A stretch of DNA of 64,000 nucleotides from Candidatus Jettenia caeni (lineage in GTDB: Bacteria > Planctomycetota > Brocadiia > Brocadiales > Brocadiaceae). The notes beneath the pieces were generated by a model. It saw only the letters and a list, made by a program, of their open reading frames with translations. It had not been told where the DNA came from and ran no database searches. This document shows positions 36,018-45,063 of this stretch, piece after piece. A program made the translations under genes and the position numbers. The stretch's first letter is position 1, and each line of letters opens with the position of its first letter. Location of the stretch: positions 620,401 to 684,400 of the forward strand of contig BAFH01000003.1 in assembly GCA_000296795.1 (NCBI GenBank), read 5' to 3'.

Positions 36018-37085
36018 ATGAAAACAGGTATTGCACATTTGCCACTTCACGGAGGCAAGGCGCCATCATGGCTCTTCCAGCGTATGAAACGCCTTGCGCG
36101 TGAGATTATCATCGCTATGGTAAGTGAGTATGGCCCTCAGGAAGTTCTCCGGAAACTTTCCGATCCGTTCTGGTTCCAGGCGCTAGGTTGTGTATTGGGA
36201 TTTGACTGGCATTCGAGCGGTGTGACCACGACCACGTGCGGAGCATTGAAAGAAGGTATCAAAGGACTCGAAAAAGAGCTTGGATTATTTATTACCGGGG
36301 GTAAGGGTGCAATATCACGAAAAACACCCTCGGAAATACTGGGTGCGGGTGACCAATTGTCGTGTGATCCTGAAAAATTAGTCTATGCCAGTAAGATGAG
36401 TGCTAAGGTAGATAATAGTGCGATTCAGGACGGATACCAACTGTACCATCATTCCTTCATCTTCACGAAGTCCGGGGATTGGGCTGTTGTTCAACAAGGA
36501 ATGAACGATGCCAACAAATATGCCCGCAGATATCACTGGTTGGGCAGCAAGGTCGAGAATTTTGTTGTGGAGCCTCATAGCGCTATTTGCTGTGATTCCA
36601 GGGGAAGCACCTTGAATATGACATCGGTGGAGAGTGAAGAGGCCAGACAGACTACCGTCATGCTTTCACAGGAGAAGCCCGATACGTTAGTAAGTGAAAT
36701 CAAGAGGTTACAAAGTTTGCATTTACCATCTCATCATCAGGTAGATATTCATGATATTCATCCTGATAGGCTTTATAAGACATTTACAAAAACCTATGAG
36801 AGTATTCCTGAAAATTTTGAATCCTTACTTGGAATTGAGGGTGTAGGACCAAAAACAGTTCGAGCCTTGACTCTCATTTCCGAGATTGTGTATGGTAAAG
36901 CTCCGAGTTTTCATGATCCGGTAAGGTACAGCTTTGCTCATGGTGGTAAAGACGGTCATCCGTATCCCGTAGACAAAGATGTTTATGACCGTTCCATCGA
37001 TATATTAAGAGGAGCACTCAAGCAGGCGAAAGTTGGCAATAATGAGAAAATGGATGCCTTTAAACGATTAAGTTATTTCATGTGA
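36018..37085 (+). CDS. DUF763 domain protein
   Basis: The 355-residue protein matches DUF763 throughout: an N-terminal KTGIAHLPLHGGKAPSWLFQRM, VLGFDWHSSGVTTTTCGALKEGI, LYHHSFIFTKSGDWAVVQQGMN and a C-terminal helix-hairpin-helix (LLGIEGVGPKTVRALTLISE) followed by FAHGGKDGHPYPVDKDVYDRSI. The HhH suggests DNA binding. The family is found in archaea and some bacteria and its function is unknown. I reject the upstream start at 35898 because the extra 40 residues resemble nothing in the family. A decayed second copy of its C terminus is at 47467-47614. Confidence 0.9.
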   Translation: MKTGIAHLPLHGGKAPSWLFQRMKRLAREIIIAMVSEYGPQEVLRKLSDPFWFQALGCVLGFDWHSSGVTTTTCGALKEGIKGLEKELGLFITGGKGAISRKTPSEILGAGDQLSCDPEKLVYASKMSAKVDNSAIQDGYQLYHHSFIFTKSGDWAVVQQGMNDANKYARRYHWLGSKVENFVVEPHSAICCDSRGSTLNMTSVESEEARQTTVMLSQEKPDTLVSEIKRLQSLHLPSHHQVDIHDIHPDRLYKTFTKTYESIPENFESLLGIEGVGPKTVRALTLISEIVYGKAPSFHDPVRYSFAHGGKDGHPYPVDKDVYDRSIDILRGALKQAKVGNNEKMDAFKRLSYFM

Positions 37086-37250
37086 GTTATAAGGATAGAA
37101 GAGAAGTGGTCAACGTATTATGGATACCTACAATAGTAAATATGTATAGTCAAAAGCATCTATTTTTCGAAAAGTAAGTAAAAATTTTCTTACGAATACG
37201 CTGAACATCTGTTATACATAAAAGTATGAAAGATTTTTTGAATTTAGAAC

Positions 37251-37515
37251 AATGCATTTGTCTCTAAAAAGACCACTCCGGTTCCTGGCAAAGCAAGTCC
37301 ACAAGCACAACAAGAATTTCTTATTCAGTATCAACACCTCAAAGAGACAAAGGCACATTCAGATAAGACTTCTTTATCGATGGCGTTCATCCTCACTACA
37401 ACTCTCTGCCCGTTTACTCATGGGTAGAGAAAGGGACAAACAAAGAATTGCCGACCAATACCGGCAGAGAGCGAATAAACCTCAATGGAGCACTTGATAC
37501 AGAATACTAGTCTCT
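37251..37515 (+). pseudogene. IS630-family transposase remnant
   Basis: Two reading frames together give an IS630-type fragment. The first, from 37251, reads FVSKKTTPVPGKASPQAQQ and continues to HLKETKAHSDKT. After a one-base frameshift near 37365 the second reads FIDGVHPHYNSLPVYSW, then TGRERINLNGALDTE. The D in FIDGVHP is the first catalytic aspartate of the DDE triad. The rest of the transposase is missing or too decayed; sequence to about 37590 may be its tail. No terminal inverted repeats were identified. The 81-residue frame at 37252 is an out-of-frame shadow. Confidence 0.8.
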
Positions 37516-37600
37516 ATCGAAAGAAATTACAGACTCTTTTAGCCGAAAATTTCCAAACGACCCTTTTACCCTTTCACAAATAATGATGCTGCCCCCTCGT

Positions 37601-38227
37601 TTATTGTTGTTGATCTGAAGATGGTAAATAGTTTTTTATAAGCAGTCGCTTTTGATTTTTGTAAAACCCTGCAGGAGGTGATGTCTGAAGAACGCCTGTC
37701 ACCCAGTATTTCCCAACAGGAACAGGCCTGCCATCTTTGTCCATCTGGTTCCATTTTGCCTCATATACCAGCTTTTCTCCCGGATTCAGAATCTTCAATT
37801 CAGCGATTTCCTTAATATCTTTACCATAAAGATATCGCCAAATTTTGATACCGGTAGGAGTGCTTACTACAAAATCGCAAGCTGGGTCACCTAGCACTAG
37901 CAGTTCAATGGGGGTTTTTCCTCGGTTCTTTATTGTATAGGTGAATCTCACCATTTCACCGACCCACACCTTCGGGGGCACTTCCAGCCATGCATGGAGG
38001 TTAAAATTGGCAGGAGGAGTCAAATCACGCTCCCCAATCTTTGCGTCTGGAATATCTTCAGGAGATTCTTTGCCCACATTTCCCTCTACTTGCCAGTTCC
38101 CTTTGCTGGCTAACAATTGCGCCCAAAGCGGACAAATAAGAAACGGTGTCAACAGAATGCCGCAAACAACGATTGTTATACCTTTCCTTTCGAACCCAAA
38201 CTCTTTCATTATTACTTTCCTCATCAT
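37601..38227 (-). CDS. Secreted BsuPI-type protease inhibitor-like protein
   Basis: The 208-residue protein has an N-terminal signal or anchor helix (ITIVVCGILLTPFLICPLWA). A beta-sandwich domain from about residue 80 resembles the BsuPI intracellular proteinase inhibitor. It has VRFTYTIKNRGKTPIELL, CDFVVSTPTGIKIWRY, then LNPGEKLVYEAKWNQMDKDG and VPVGKYWVTGVL, matching the family's W-R-W, P-G-E and P-G-x-Y-x-V-x-G landmarks. It follows the V8-type protease gene by 66 bases on the same strand, which supports an inhibitor or regulator role for that protease. That link is inference. Confidence 0.7.
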   Translation of the reverse strand: MMRKVIMKEFGFERKGITIVVCGILLTPFLICPLWAQLLASKGNWQVEGNVGKESPEDIPDAKIGERDLTPPANFNLHAWLEVPPKVWVGEMVRFTYTIKNRGKTPIELLVLGDPACDFVVSTPTGIKIWRYLYGKDIKEIAELKILNPGEKLVYEAKWNQMDKDGRPVPVGKYWVTGVLQTSPPAGFYKNQKRLLIKNYLPSSDQQQ

Positions 38228-38242
38228 GCTTGTATGTTGTTG

Positions 38243-38280
38243 GCTGTGCAGAGGTATGGCAGCCCATACCTCTGCACAGC
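38243..38280 (-). promoter_or_regulatory. Perfect 17-bp hairpin between protease and inhibitor-like genes
   Basis: GCTGTGCAGAGGTATGG (38243-38259) pairs exactly with 38264-38280, with a 4-base loop. It lies in the 66-base gap of the predicted protease-inhibitor transcript. No T-run follows on the minus strand, so partial attenuation, RNA processing or mRNA stability control is more likely than full termination. Confidence 0.7.
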
Positions 38281-38293
38281 AGGTTATCCATTT

Positions 38294-39394
38294 TTAATTG
38301 CAAAAGTCTTTGATTTTAGAATACTTACTGCTAGTAATACGGGTTGCTGAATTAGGGCATGGACCATAAGCATGCGCCCCCATAACATAGCGATTTCCGT
38401 TTATTGTCCGATAGACACCACTACCACTTTGGCCACCAAATGTGTCAATGTAATAGTAGATGCGATAGCTAGTAGTAGAGCTTAAATTACCATAATGATA
38501 GTACTGACATAATCCACCATCTCGGTCTGCTGGATACCCTGAAAGAGAAGCAGTAACACCAGATAGACTTGACCAATACCCGTAACCTAGCCATCCAACG
38601 GTGTTTCCTATAGTCTTATTGAGGCAGATTATGCCCATATCATGATTGGGGTCTTTATAATTAGTCCAACCTGTCCAGCTCAAATAATAAGTCGCCCAAG
38701 CGGAACCATAGGGCTTGGTGCCGCAACTAAAGCCAGGAATAACCTCGATGCTCTTCGCCCAACCACCGTGGTTTTTGTCATGGACGCAGTGTCCCGCAGT
38801 AATCGCTTTTTTTGGACCAATCATTGTTGCTGATCCAACAAACCTCGCCCCATCAGGAAAAGTGATATATAATTTACAATGAGTCCTCCACGGATAAGAT
38901 GTCGCAGGATTAATTTTGACACGATTATCGGCTCCACACACAGTTTCTGCAACTATTGCAGAATTGGTGTCTTGTGAATCAGCATTTGAATTCGGGTCAT
39001 CTTCCATTGTTGAGTTCTCTTGTATAGCAGCTTCAGCATCGGAATCATAGAGTTCCACCTCTCCTTGATAACTAGGCTCAAAAGCTTGCCGCGGCAACCT
39101 CCTTGCCTCCCTTAAAGAAATCGAATTATCCTGAAAGTCCTTCATTTCCCGACCTGCTTCCACATTATATACTTTTATGCCTTGCGCTTTACTCCTAGGA
39201 GCTTTACCCCACTGATCGGGTGTAGGCGGAACAATCGCTGGAATATCGAGATAAGAAGCATCTATCTGTGCCTCTGGATCATCCGGGGACAAGGGATAGG
39301 TCTTTTGTGCAGGCTCAGCCATAACCGAAAAGCTTATGCAATTAATAAGAGCCATCGCAATAATACTTAAGTATGAATTTCTATTCTTAAACAT
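38294..39394 (-). CDS. Secreted V8/trypsin-like serine protease
   Basis: The 366-residue protein has a signal peptide (LSIIAMALINCISFSVMA) and an acidic pro-region of about 150 residues. A chymotrypsin-fold domain follows with His202 (TAGHCVHD), Asp252 (PNHDMGI) and Ser323 (GGQSGSGV). The TAGHCV and GQSGSG forms and the paired cysteines match glutamyl endopeptidase/V8-like proteases. It probably cleaves extracellular proteins after removal of the pro-region. The downstream gene encodes a BsuPI-like inhibitor candidate. The short stretch WRTHCKLYITFPDGARFVGS marks the start of the mature domain. Confidence 0.9.
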   Translation of the reverse strand: MFKNRNSYLSIIAMALINCISFSVMAEPAQKTYPLSPDDPEAQIDASYLDIPAIVPPTPDQWGKAPRSKAQGIKVYNVEAGREMKDFQDNSISLREARRLPRQAFEPSYQGEVELYDSDAEAAIQENSTMEDDPNSNADSQDTNSAIVAETVCGADNRVKINPATSYPWRTHCKLYITFPDGARFVGSATMIGPKKAITAGHCVHDKNHGGWAKSIEVIPGFSCGTKPYGSAWATYYLSWTGWTNYKDPNHDMGIICLNKTIGNTVGWLGYGYWSSLSGVTASLSGYPADRDGGLCQYYHYGNLSSTTSYRIYYYIDTFGGQSGSGVYRTINGNRYVMGAHAYGPCPNSATRITSSKYSKIKDFCN

Positions 39395-39928
39395 GGCAAA
39401 AACTCCTTATTAATTAAAGTAAAATTTATTATCTTACATTACGGACAGGAATATTCTCCCTCGTGATGTGCCAAAATGAAACTAATCTAAATAAACAACC
39501 TTCAATCTATAAAAATATCATCTTTTCATCACCTCCTCTCCGCTAAAAAAGTACCTTGTCAGAATTCACGAAAGCTCAGGGGTGCAAGGGAGGCTGGCGA
39601 GCACCCCCAAAGAAGACATCTATACATAGCGCCATTTATCAGAGACGTAAATGTCATTCTCGTGAAAACGGGAATCCGGAAAAACAATGGATTCCAGGTT
39701 AGGCCAGGAATGATAGAGTGCTGAGAATTTATGTCGTTATGTATAGCATCTTTACGCTCAAGTTTAGTGCGATTAAGATGAAGAAGACATGCCTGCTCCA
39801 GCCAATCGGCTCGGAGTTTTGCCGGGCACTAAAAAATTGTGTAGTCATCACCAATTCCTTTCTATAGTCAAAGAAATGTATTTTTCGAAAAATATTTGAA
39901 GAATCCCTTGATTTTAAGCCCTATTTGA
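39395..39928. other. Intergenic region
   Basis: No gene or named repeat was found in this stretch. A motif of TGTATAGCATCTTTACG type and GGAATCCGGAAAAACAATGG look like eroded repeat pieces. Convergent genes follow to the right. Confidence 0.35.
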
Positions 39929-40144
39929 TTGCTTAAATTTCTAAAATCAGATTTATTTGACTATAATTTAGAAGGAAAAATAACCATTGTTGTTTTGCAG
40001 AGCAAAACTACTCTCCAAACCGCAATCGATCGCAAGACACAAGTGAAAAAGCTGATTCAGGAAAATCAGGTAGTACAGATGGTTGCGATTATGGATTTGA
40101 GGAAAAAGCAGATGGCAATGATTCTCTATAACTACAGAGGTTAA
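39929..40144 (+). CDS. Possible small protein, unrecognised
   Basis: The frame encodes 71 residues from TTG. It contains a plausible strand-helix pattern (GKITIVVLQSKTTLQTAIDRKTQVKKLIQEN, VVQMVAIMDLRKKQM). I do not recognise a family. No good ribosome binding site or ATG is present, so it may be a gene fragment. Its stop overlaps the stop of the convergent propeller gene by four bases. Confidence 0.3.
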   Translation: MLKFLKSDLFDYNLEGKITIVVLQSKTTLQTAIDRKTQVKKLIQENQVVQMVAIMDLRKKQMAMILYNYRG

Positions 40145-42777
40145 TTCGTTTGCCCTACACTGTAGACAACGTGAAGCAATGGCGCACCGGCCTGGTCCCC
40201 ATTGTAGGACTTAGCTACCCGTCTGCCAGTTCCTGTAATAATAATTACCAGCGAATTGCCGCTTGACCACCCGGCGCGGCTTACAATCTCCTGAATGACT
40301 GAGGATATGTCGGGCGTCCTCTGATCAGGACCGGTTGCTCCTATGGTTGTCCATGCTGCAGGAGACCATGGTACGGCTGCTATTGTTTTTGGCCGGGATG
40401 ATATGTTTCCGTTGGTAGAGGTAAATGAAGCGGCATTATTGGCAGCTTCCCCCTGGATGATCAATGAAATTGCTCCGGATCGTGTTTCATCTGCTTTAAA
40501 TTGAATATAGGCATTACTAATGGCAGCATCTTTTGGGATATTGATTCCGGTAAAGCGCATCCCTACCTTCTGGTTGCCACTAGAGGTAGAAACCATCTCA
40601 AGGTCGCTGCTGCCCAATAACATATCTCCTGAAGCGCTCTCTTCTGCATCATCTGTACCAATCGAAACCCTGACGTCTATGGTTCCTCCTCCTGTAGTAT
40701 CCAGGACTGTAATGGTTACATCGTCGCCGGTGTTTAACTCACTATCATTGGCAGTCAGGCGCAGTACATAAGTCCCTGCTGCCGAAAAGCTCGCCGTTGT
40801 ATCGACCGCATTGGCATTGCCAAAGGTCACTGTGCCTGAACCGCTGACTTTACTCCAGGTAGTGGTTACTGCACCGGGAGGATTCGGCAAGCCATCATCG
40901 GATACCGTTCCATTCAGAGAAGCATTTGCCGGCAGAGTAATTGTCTGGTCGGCTCCTGCACTCACCGTGGGACGCTGGTTGCCCGGCGGAGTTTGTGTGA
41001 AGGACATCTCATACACCTTGCCATCGTTCTCGTTCGGGTTGCTATCATTATCAACTCCCCGTGCAGCAATATAGATGTTCCTCACATTCGCGTTCAGGCT
41101 GCCAGGTGCAAAGGCAAGACCGGCAGGCTTTTTGGCGTTTGCCGCAGAAATATCGAACATCTGCGTCAGGGCGCCTGTCTTCGTTAACTCAGCCAATTGT
41201 GTCGCCGGTTTACCAACTAAATATAAACGATTATTATCCGGGTTATATTCGATTCCCTCCGGATCATCTACCCCGATACTTAACGTATCGAAATGCGTTA
41301 CCTGATCATCACCCGATGGTGAGATACCATCAAAGACACTGTTATTTCCCGGTGCAACCCGGTACACTTCACGATTCAATCCGTCTGCTATAAAAAGCAC
41401 TCCCTGCGAGGTATCGTAGGCAATCCCTTCCGGATCCGTGCTACCGAAAGGCCTGGTATCGAAAGAAGTAAGTCTGTCATCTGAGGTATCGTACTTCCCA
41501 TCTGGTCCGGGATTCAATTCAAATACCTTGCGCTCAACATCATCAGAAATAAAGAGATGTCTATTAGCAGGGTTTATCGTTATCCCGGTTGGCTCATCTG
41601 AAAAGGGCATGGTGCTCAGGGTATCAAGCAGGTTACCAGTCAGGCTCGTTTCAAAGAGATTAGCGCCGGCAAAGATGGACATTTCTTCGACCTCGCCATC
41701 ACACATGAGCAGCCTGTTAGAAGAAGGAAGATAGGTAATACCCGATGGATCGGGACTGGGCGGAGAAAATCTGGAGGTATCGATAGTCCGGACTAAAGTA
41801 GCGTTACTCGTGGCTGCCACAACAGGCGGTTGAGTAAGGGACAACTCGATGATGTTGCCATATCCCTGCTCCTCTTTCTTCCCTCTATCATCGGACGACT
41901 GAGTCTTTTGAACACCCTTACCGGTAAGACTGCAGTTGGCAATGTAGAGGCTTGTTTGGGATGGGTCATCCGTCAGGTCTCCGCTGGGAGCAAAGACCAT
42001 ACCTTGCGGGTCTTGCAGCCCAAATTCCGATACATCACGCCTTGCAACAAGTTTCCCTTTCCTGGTAAACTCGTATAACATCCGCTCATAAAAATTCAGG
42101 ATAGAGAGATGACCATTCACAGGATTGAGGGCAATGCCCCGAAGGTCTGACTTCTCAATCTGCTCCAGGTGTATACGGGAAATCTTTGCATTATGAAAAC
42201 CCCGAAGGGGATGCGGCCTGATATGAACAATCTCTGGCACAGCGCTATCCAGGATAAAGAGATGTCCATGTACCGGGTCAACAGTCATTCCCTGTGGATT
42301 TTGAAGGCCAAATTTCTGGGCATCAAATTTGGTGATGGTATCCGGGTCCAAATAGCCATCAGACCCCGCCTTTATTTCAACCAAGGTATTGGTGTCTGAC
42401 TGAAAGATGAGCAGGCGGCTAGCCTTTTTATCAAAGGTCATATTTATAGGATCATGAATATAATCTGCTATGCGTACAGAGCCGACCAGATCTTCAGTAG
42501 GGGTAATTATCGTGATGTCGGAAGAGAGATCAGAAGAAGATTGAGCAAGTTTGGAATGGTCCACAATAAGAAAAATCCCTGCCTTTGAGGAGAAAGACAG
42601 ACCAGCAGGGTCTAGGATACCAAGATAACGAGTCTCGATAGTCCGGGCTTGATCAATATAAACAGCGTTATCTTGCGCCAGGGTAGCTGAATTTTTTATG
42701 CATGATAAAAAGGTAATAAGCCCGGCAAGGATCATTGAACAGGCGAAGAGATTTTTACGGCTGCTTGCAACAAGCAT
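40141..42777 (-). CDS. Large secreted beta-propeller protein with PKD/REJ-like and DNRLRE-like domains
   Basis: The 878-residue protein has a signal sequence with a lipobox-like FLSC (cysteine 26). The first ~600 residues form repeated NHL/SMP-30-like propeller blades, each with a variant of G-I/M-x-x-x-P-x-x-G-x-L-F/Y-I-x-D (GMTVDPVHGHLFILDS, GITINPANRHLFISDD, GIAYDTSQGVLFIADG, GIEYNPDNNRLYLVGK). Next comes a PKD/REJ-like domain (RPTVSAGADQTITLPANA to TYVLRLTANDSE). It ends with a galactose-binding/DNRLRE-like domain (VRVSIGTDDAEESASG, GMRFTGINIPKDAAISNAYIQF). It is probably an extracellular or surface protein for adhesion or binding; there is no catalytic evidence. Confidence 0.82.
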   Translation of the reverse strand: MLVASSRKNLFACSMILAGLITFLSCIKNSATLAQDNAVYIDQARTIETRYLGILDPAGLSFSSKAGIFLIVDHSKLAQSSSDLSSDITIITPTEDLVGSVRIADYIHDPINMTFDKKASRLLIFQSDTNTLVEIKAGSDGYLDPDTITKFDAQKFGLQNPQGMTVDPVHGHLFILDSAVPEIVHIRPHPLRGFHNAKISRIHLEQIEKSDLRGIALNPVNGHLSILNFYERMLYEFTRKGKLVARRDVSEFGLQDPQGMVFAPSGDLTDDPSQTSLYIANCSLTGKGVQKTQSSDDRGKKEEQGYGNIIELSLTQPPVVAATSNATLVRTIDTSRFSPPSPDPSGITYLPSSNRLLMCDGEVEEMSIFAGANLFETSLTGNLLDTLSTMPFSDEPTGITINPANRHLFISDDVERKVFELNPGPDGKYDTSDDRLTSFDTRPFGSTDPEGIAYDTSQGVLFIADGLNREVYRVAPGNNSVFDGISPSGDDQVTHFDTLSIGVDDPEGIEYNPDNNRLYLVGKPATQLAELTKTGALTQMFDISAANAKKPAGLAFAPGSLNANVRNIYIAARGVDNDSNPNENDGKVYEMSFTQTPPGNQRPTVSAGADQTITLPANASLNGTVSDDGLPNPPGAVTTTWSKVSGSGTVTFGNANAVDTTASFSAAGTYVLRLTANDSELNTGDDVTITVLDTTGGGTIDVRVSIGTDDAEESASGDMLLGSSDLEMVSTSSGNQKVGMRFTGINIPKDAAISNAYIQFKADETRSGAISLIIQGEAANNAASFTSTNGNISSRPKTIAAVPWSPAAWTTIGATGPDQRTPDISSVIQEIVSRAGWSSGNSLVIIITGTGRRVAKSYNGDQAGAPLLHVVYSVGQTN

Positions 42778-43410
42778 ACATACGCCTCCTTTTTATTCAT
42801 ATACCCTATCCAATGATATGAAATCATTATAGAGAAGTAAATCATATTTATAGGCTCTTAAGCACTCGATAGTAACAAAAGAACAATTTATTTTGATGTG
42901 ATAATCAAAAAATATACCAGATAAGTAAAAAAATATGCTCCTGATATGAAAAGGAATTGATTCCAGAAGGAAAAGCAGGTGAATAGGACCGCAGTAAACT
43001 ATTAAAATGAAAATAGTTACTGAAAAAGATGGATAATTTTAAAATTATCTTATAATTCTTACCATTTTTGATAAATACGGTTGATGTGTTTTGTGGAACT
43101 TGCCACAGATGTGTGCCTGATACAAAAGTGAGGCATGTTACATCTCATCAGCCGCTTATTTGCTATTACTCTCCATACATTATTCATTATACCGTTGGAT
43201 TATAGAGAAGAGAATATCTTGTGCCCGCCCTGGTTTGTAGAAAAGTGCAGAGATTTTAGAATTTGTACAAAATATAGGGAAATACAAGGTTTTCTCCTAC
43301 TATTCAATAATATTTTGTGTAACGAAGAGCATCGGTGAGGCATTCAAGAATGACAAATGTGAAATAGAGGTCAGTCACAGTCAGTCCAGGGTCACACCTT
43401 AATTAGTGGC
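42778..43410. other. Intergenic region
   Basis: No supported gene was found. The stretch is AT-rich. A plus-strand frame at 43135-43338 has no family pattern. The third intron copy starts at 43411. Confidence 0.4.
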
Positions 43411-43520
43411 GTGCCCAGCGAAGGGTACAGCTTTCTAGCGGGTGAAAGACCCGTCATAGTAAAAAGCCGAAAGCCATATAGCTTGGATAGCAGGGGGTGG
43501 TGGAAACATTACCATTTTAA
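43411..43520 (+). mobile_element. 5' fragment of a group II intron
   Basis: This stretch begins GTGCCCAGCGAAGGGTA and follows the 5' ribozyme domain of the intron at 22135 through GCAGGGGGTGGTGGAAACATTACC. It stops abruptly near 43520. The bases before it (AGTGGC) resemble those before the other copies (ATTGGC). It either arises from incomplete reverse splicing or is a deletion remnant. No domain V is present, so it cannot splice. Confidence 0.85.
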
Positions 43521-43571
43521 TGTTTAATGGTTTGTGATAGTACTCTTGATTAAGCTTTTTTTTAGGAGCTC

Positions 43572-43996
43572 TTATTGCAAGAAGGTCTTCGAGATTGTAG
43601 GTTGTGAGGTCACTTTCGGCTGTATAATAATAGGATTCTCTCTGATTTTTCCATTAATTAGGAGGGAAAGTTCTGCATATATGTATTGTTCTCGCCAATC
43701 CAAACCTATCTCTACAGCAATCACCTTATTTTGGTATATAACTCTATAGATTCCTCCATTTGATCTTTTTGTACCCTTCCCAAACCCAAACTTTTCAATG
43801 CAATGAGTCGCTTCTCCATCTCATAAAATGGACTACGAACCGCCCTTGTCGGATCAAGCCCAATATCTATAATTTCATATCTATCCGTCATCTTCTTTAT
43901 TGTCCAAACCTGATTTCTTCTCATCGCAATGATCGGGTCCCAAGGATCGATGTTCCATCCTTAATACCATTTCGCACCAATCTGTTTTGCTGCCAT
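43572..43996 (-). pseudogene. Decayed polymorphic-toxin-like C terminus and following fragment
   Basis: Read on the minus strand from 43996, the frame gives MAAKQIGAKWY, an in-frame TAA, then WNIDPWDPIIAMRRNQVW and IIDIGLDPTRAVRSPFYEME. The I-x-D-I-G-x-D-P-x-R-x-x-R-S-P-F-Y-x-x-E stretch resembles C-terminal modules of Rhs/contact-dependent toxins. A second frame, shifted, continues as GGIYRVIYQNKVIAVEIGL and WREQYIYAELSLL to a stop at 43572. It may be a remnant of a companion gene. Both are broken, so the locus is non-functional. The family call is from pattern memory. Confidence 0.45.
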
Positions 43997-44087
43997 CTTG
44001 ATACGCTTCATATTCTCACCAATAACTATCCTTGTTAATAATTAATGGTATTACGGAATTCGCATTCATTTCTTCTGGAACTGTATT

Positions 44088-44402
44088 CTATGTGCCGCTT
44101 TCAAATCTTTCTGAAATACTTTCCAGTGGACGTTTCCCATGAATTACCGCTACGATGAGAATTCGTGTAGGCTCGATCCGGTATACCATGCGGTAACTGT
44201 AGATGAACCGTTCTCTTATTCGCTCATCCCCGATCTCTGGCACAATGCGGCCAATCAGAGGGAATTCACGGATATGCCGGGAAACTGCCAACATTTCTGT
44301 GACAACGGATCGGGCATAAAACTGGGAATCCCGAGCGATATATTCGGCAATTGATTCAAGGTCTTCTGTAGCCTCAGGCGACCACTTTACTTCGAGGTCC
44401 AT
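44088..44402 (-). CDS. ParE/RelE-family toxin
   Basis: The 104-residue protein fits the ParE/RelE plasmid-stabilisation fold. It has W-S-P-E-A-x-x-D-L-E-S-I-A-E-Y-I at the N terminus, a central FPLIGRIVPEIGDERIRERFIYSYRMVYRI and a final ILIVAVIHGKRPL. It is the toxin of a type II module: ParE types poison gyrase and RelE types cleave mRNA; this one looks closer to ParE. Its start overlaps the antitoxin gene by 16 bases, as usual for such pairs. Confidence 0.88.
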   Translation of the reverse strand: MDLEVKWSPEATEDLESIAEYIARDSQFYARSVVTEMLAVSRHIREFPLIGRIVPEIGDERIRERFIYSYRMVYRIEPTRILIVAVIHGKRPLESISERFESGT

Positions 44403-44575
44403 TTATTGAGCTTTCTTTCAACCTCGTCCTGACTTAGCACTCCTTCCTTTTCAGCACGCTCGATTCCTCTTCGGATTTTCTCGACCACATAGAGGTGGTA
44501 CTGGACATCCTCCAACGAACAATCATCGGGAAGTCTATCCAGAAGAGCCTTTACCTCTTCTTTCGCTGTGCTCAT
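44387..44575 (-). CDS. Antitoxin of the ParE-type module
   Basis: The 62-residue, charged, helical protein (EEVKALLDRLPDDCSLEDVQYHLYVVEKIRRGIERAEKEG) has the composition and position of the antitoxins that precede ParE toxins. It is first in the operon and overlaps the toxin gene by 16 bases. The short N-terminal part may bind DNA and autoregulate; the C-terminal helix would cover the toxin. The exact family is not certain. Confidence 0.78.
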   Translation of the reverse strand: MSTAKEEVKALLDRLPDDCSLEDVQYHLYVVEKIRRGIERAEKEGVLSQDEVERKLNKWTSK

Positions 44576-44826
44576 AACTAATCACCTCTTTCATAAAGTA
44601 AGATATAGAATTACATCTTAAATATTAAGTATTGATATTTTCTATTTCGTTATTATAACGGCTTCTCGAATCTCTTTCACTTTAAATCTTCAACAGATCA
44701 TTATCACTTGTTAATTGAAACACCGGCTGGAGTCGGCTCCTACCATATACAAATTTGAATTTCCTATACATTTCAATTAGAGCTAAAGCTATCTGAATTG
44801 AATTAACGGTGACTATCAGCCGTCCG
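44576..44826. other. Intergenic gap between two toxin-antitoxin modules
   Basis: No gene was seen. A fragment of the dispersed repeat (TTTGAATTTCCTATACATTT) lies at about 44753-44772 in inverted orientation. Confidence 0.4.
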
Positions 44827-45063
44827 CTAAAGAGATTTGTTAGACATCCCTTTTTGTCTTTTAATAATTTCAGCTAATGATCTCAATGCTTGATTTACAG
44901 AATCATGGTCGGGGAAAAACTTTGCAATATCAGGATCAGTAACTACAACATTTGTTCCTTTGCTATATTTTTTTGCATATTTTTCCTGAATACCTTTGCT
45001 AAAATCATATTCTTCAAGCATGTCTGAATCTTTTCGCATTCTCTTCATATTGTTTTCTTTCAT
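44827..45063 (-). CDS. Antitoxin of BrnT-type module
   Basis: The 78-residue protein contains EEYDFSKGIQEKYAKKYSKG and NVVVTDPDIAKFFPDHDSVN. This is the conserved layout of antitoxins paired with BrnT-like or related toxins, with a C-terminal ALRSLAEIIKR helix. Its first 50 bases overlap the 3' end of a BrnT-like toxin frame, exactly as in intact brnT/antitoxin operons. The antitoxin frame is intact, whereas the toxin is frameshifted. It may now only act as a DNA-binding regulator. Confidence 0.75.
   Translation of the reverse strand: MKENNMKRMRKDSDMLEEYDFSKGIQEKYAKKYSKGTNVVVTDPDIAKFFPDHDSVNQALRSLAEIIKRQKGMSNKSL

Noticed and set aside
37252-37497. 81-residue plus-strand frame
   Set aside because: It is out of frame with the IS630 motifs, which explain the same bases better.
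43135-43338. Small plus-strand frame of 67 residues
   Set aside because: No family pattern or ribosome binding site, and it is AT-rich with odd composition; probably chance.
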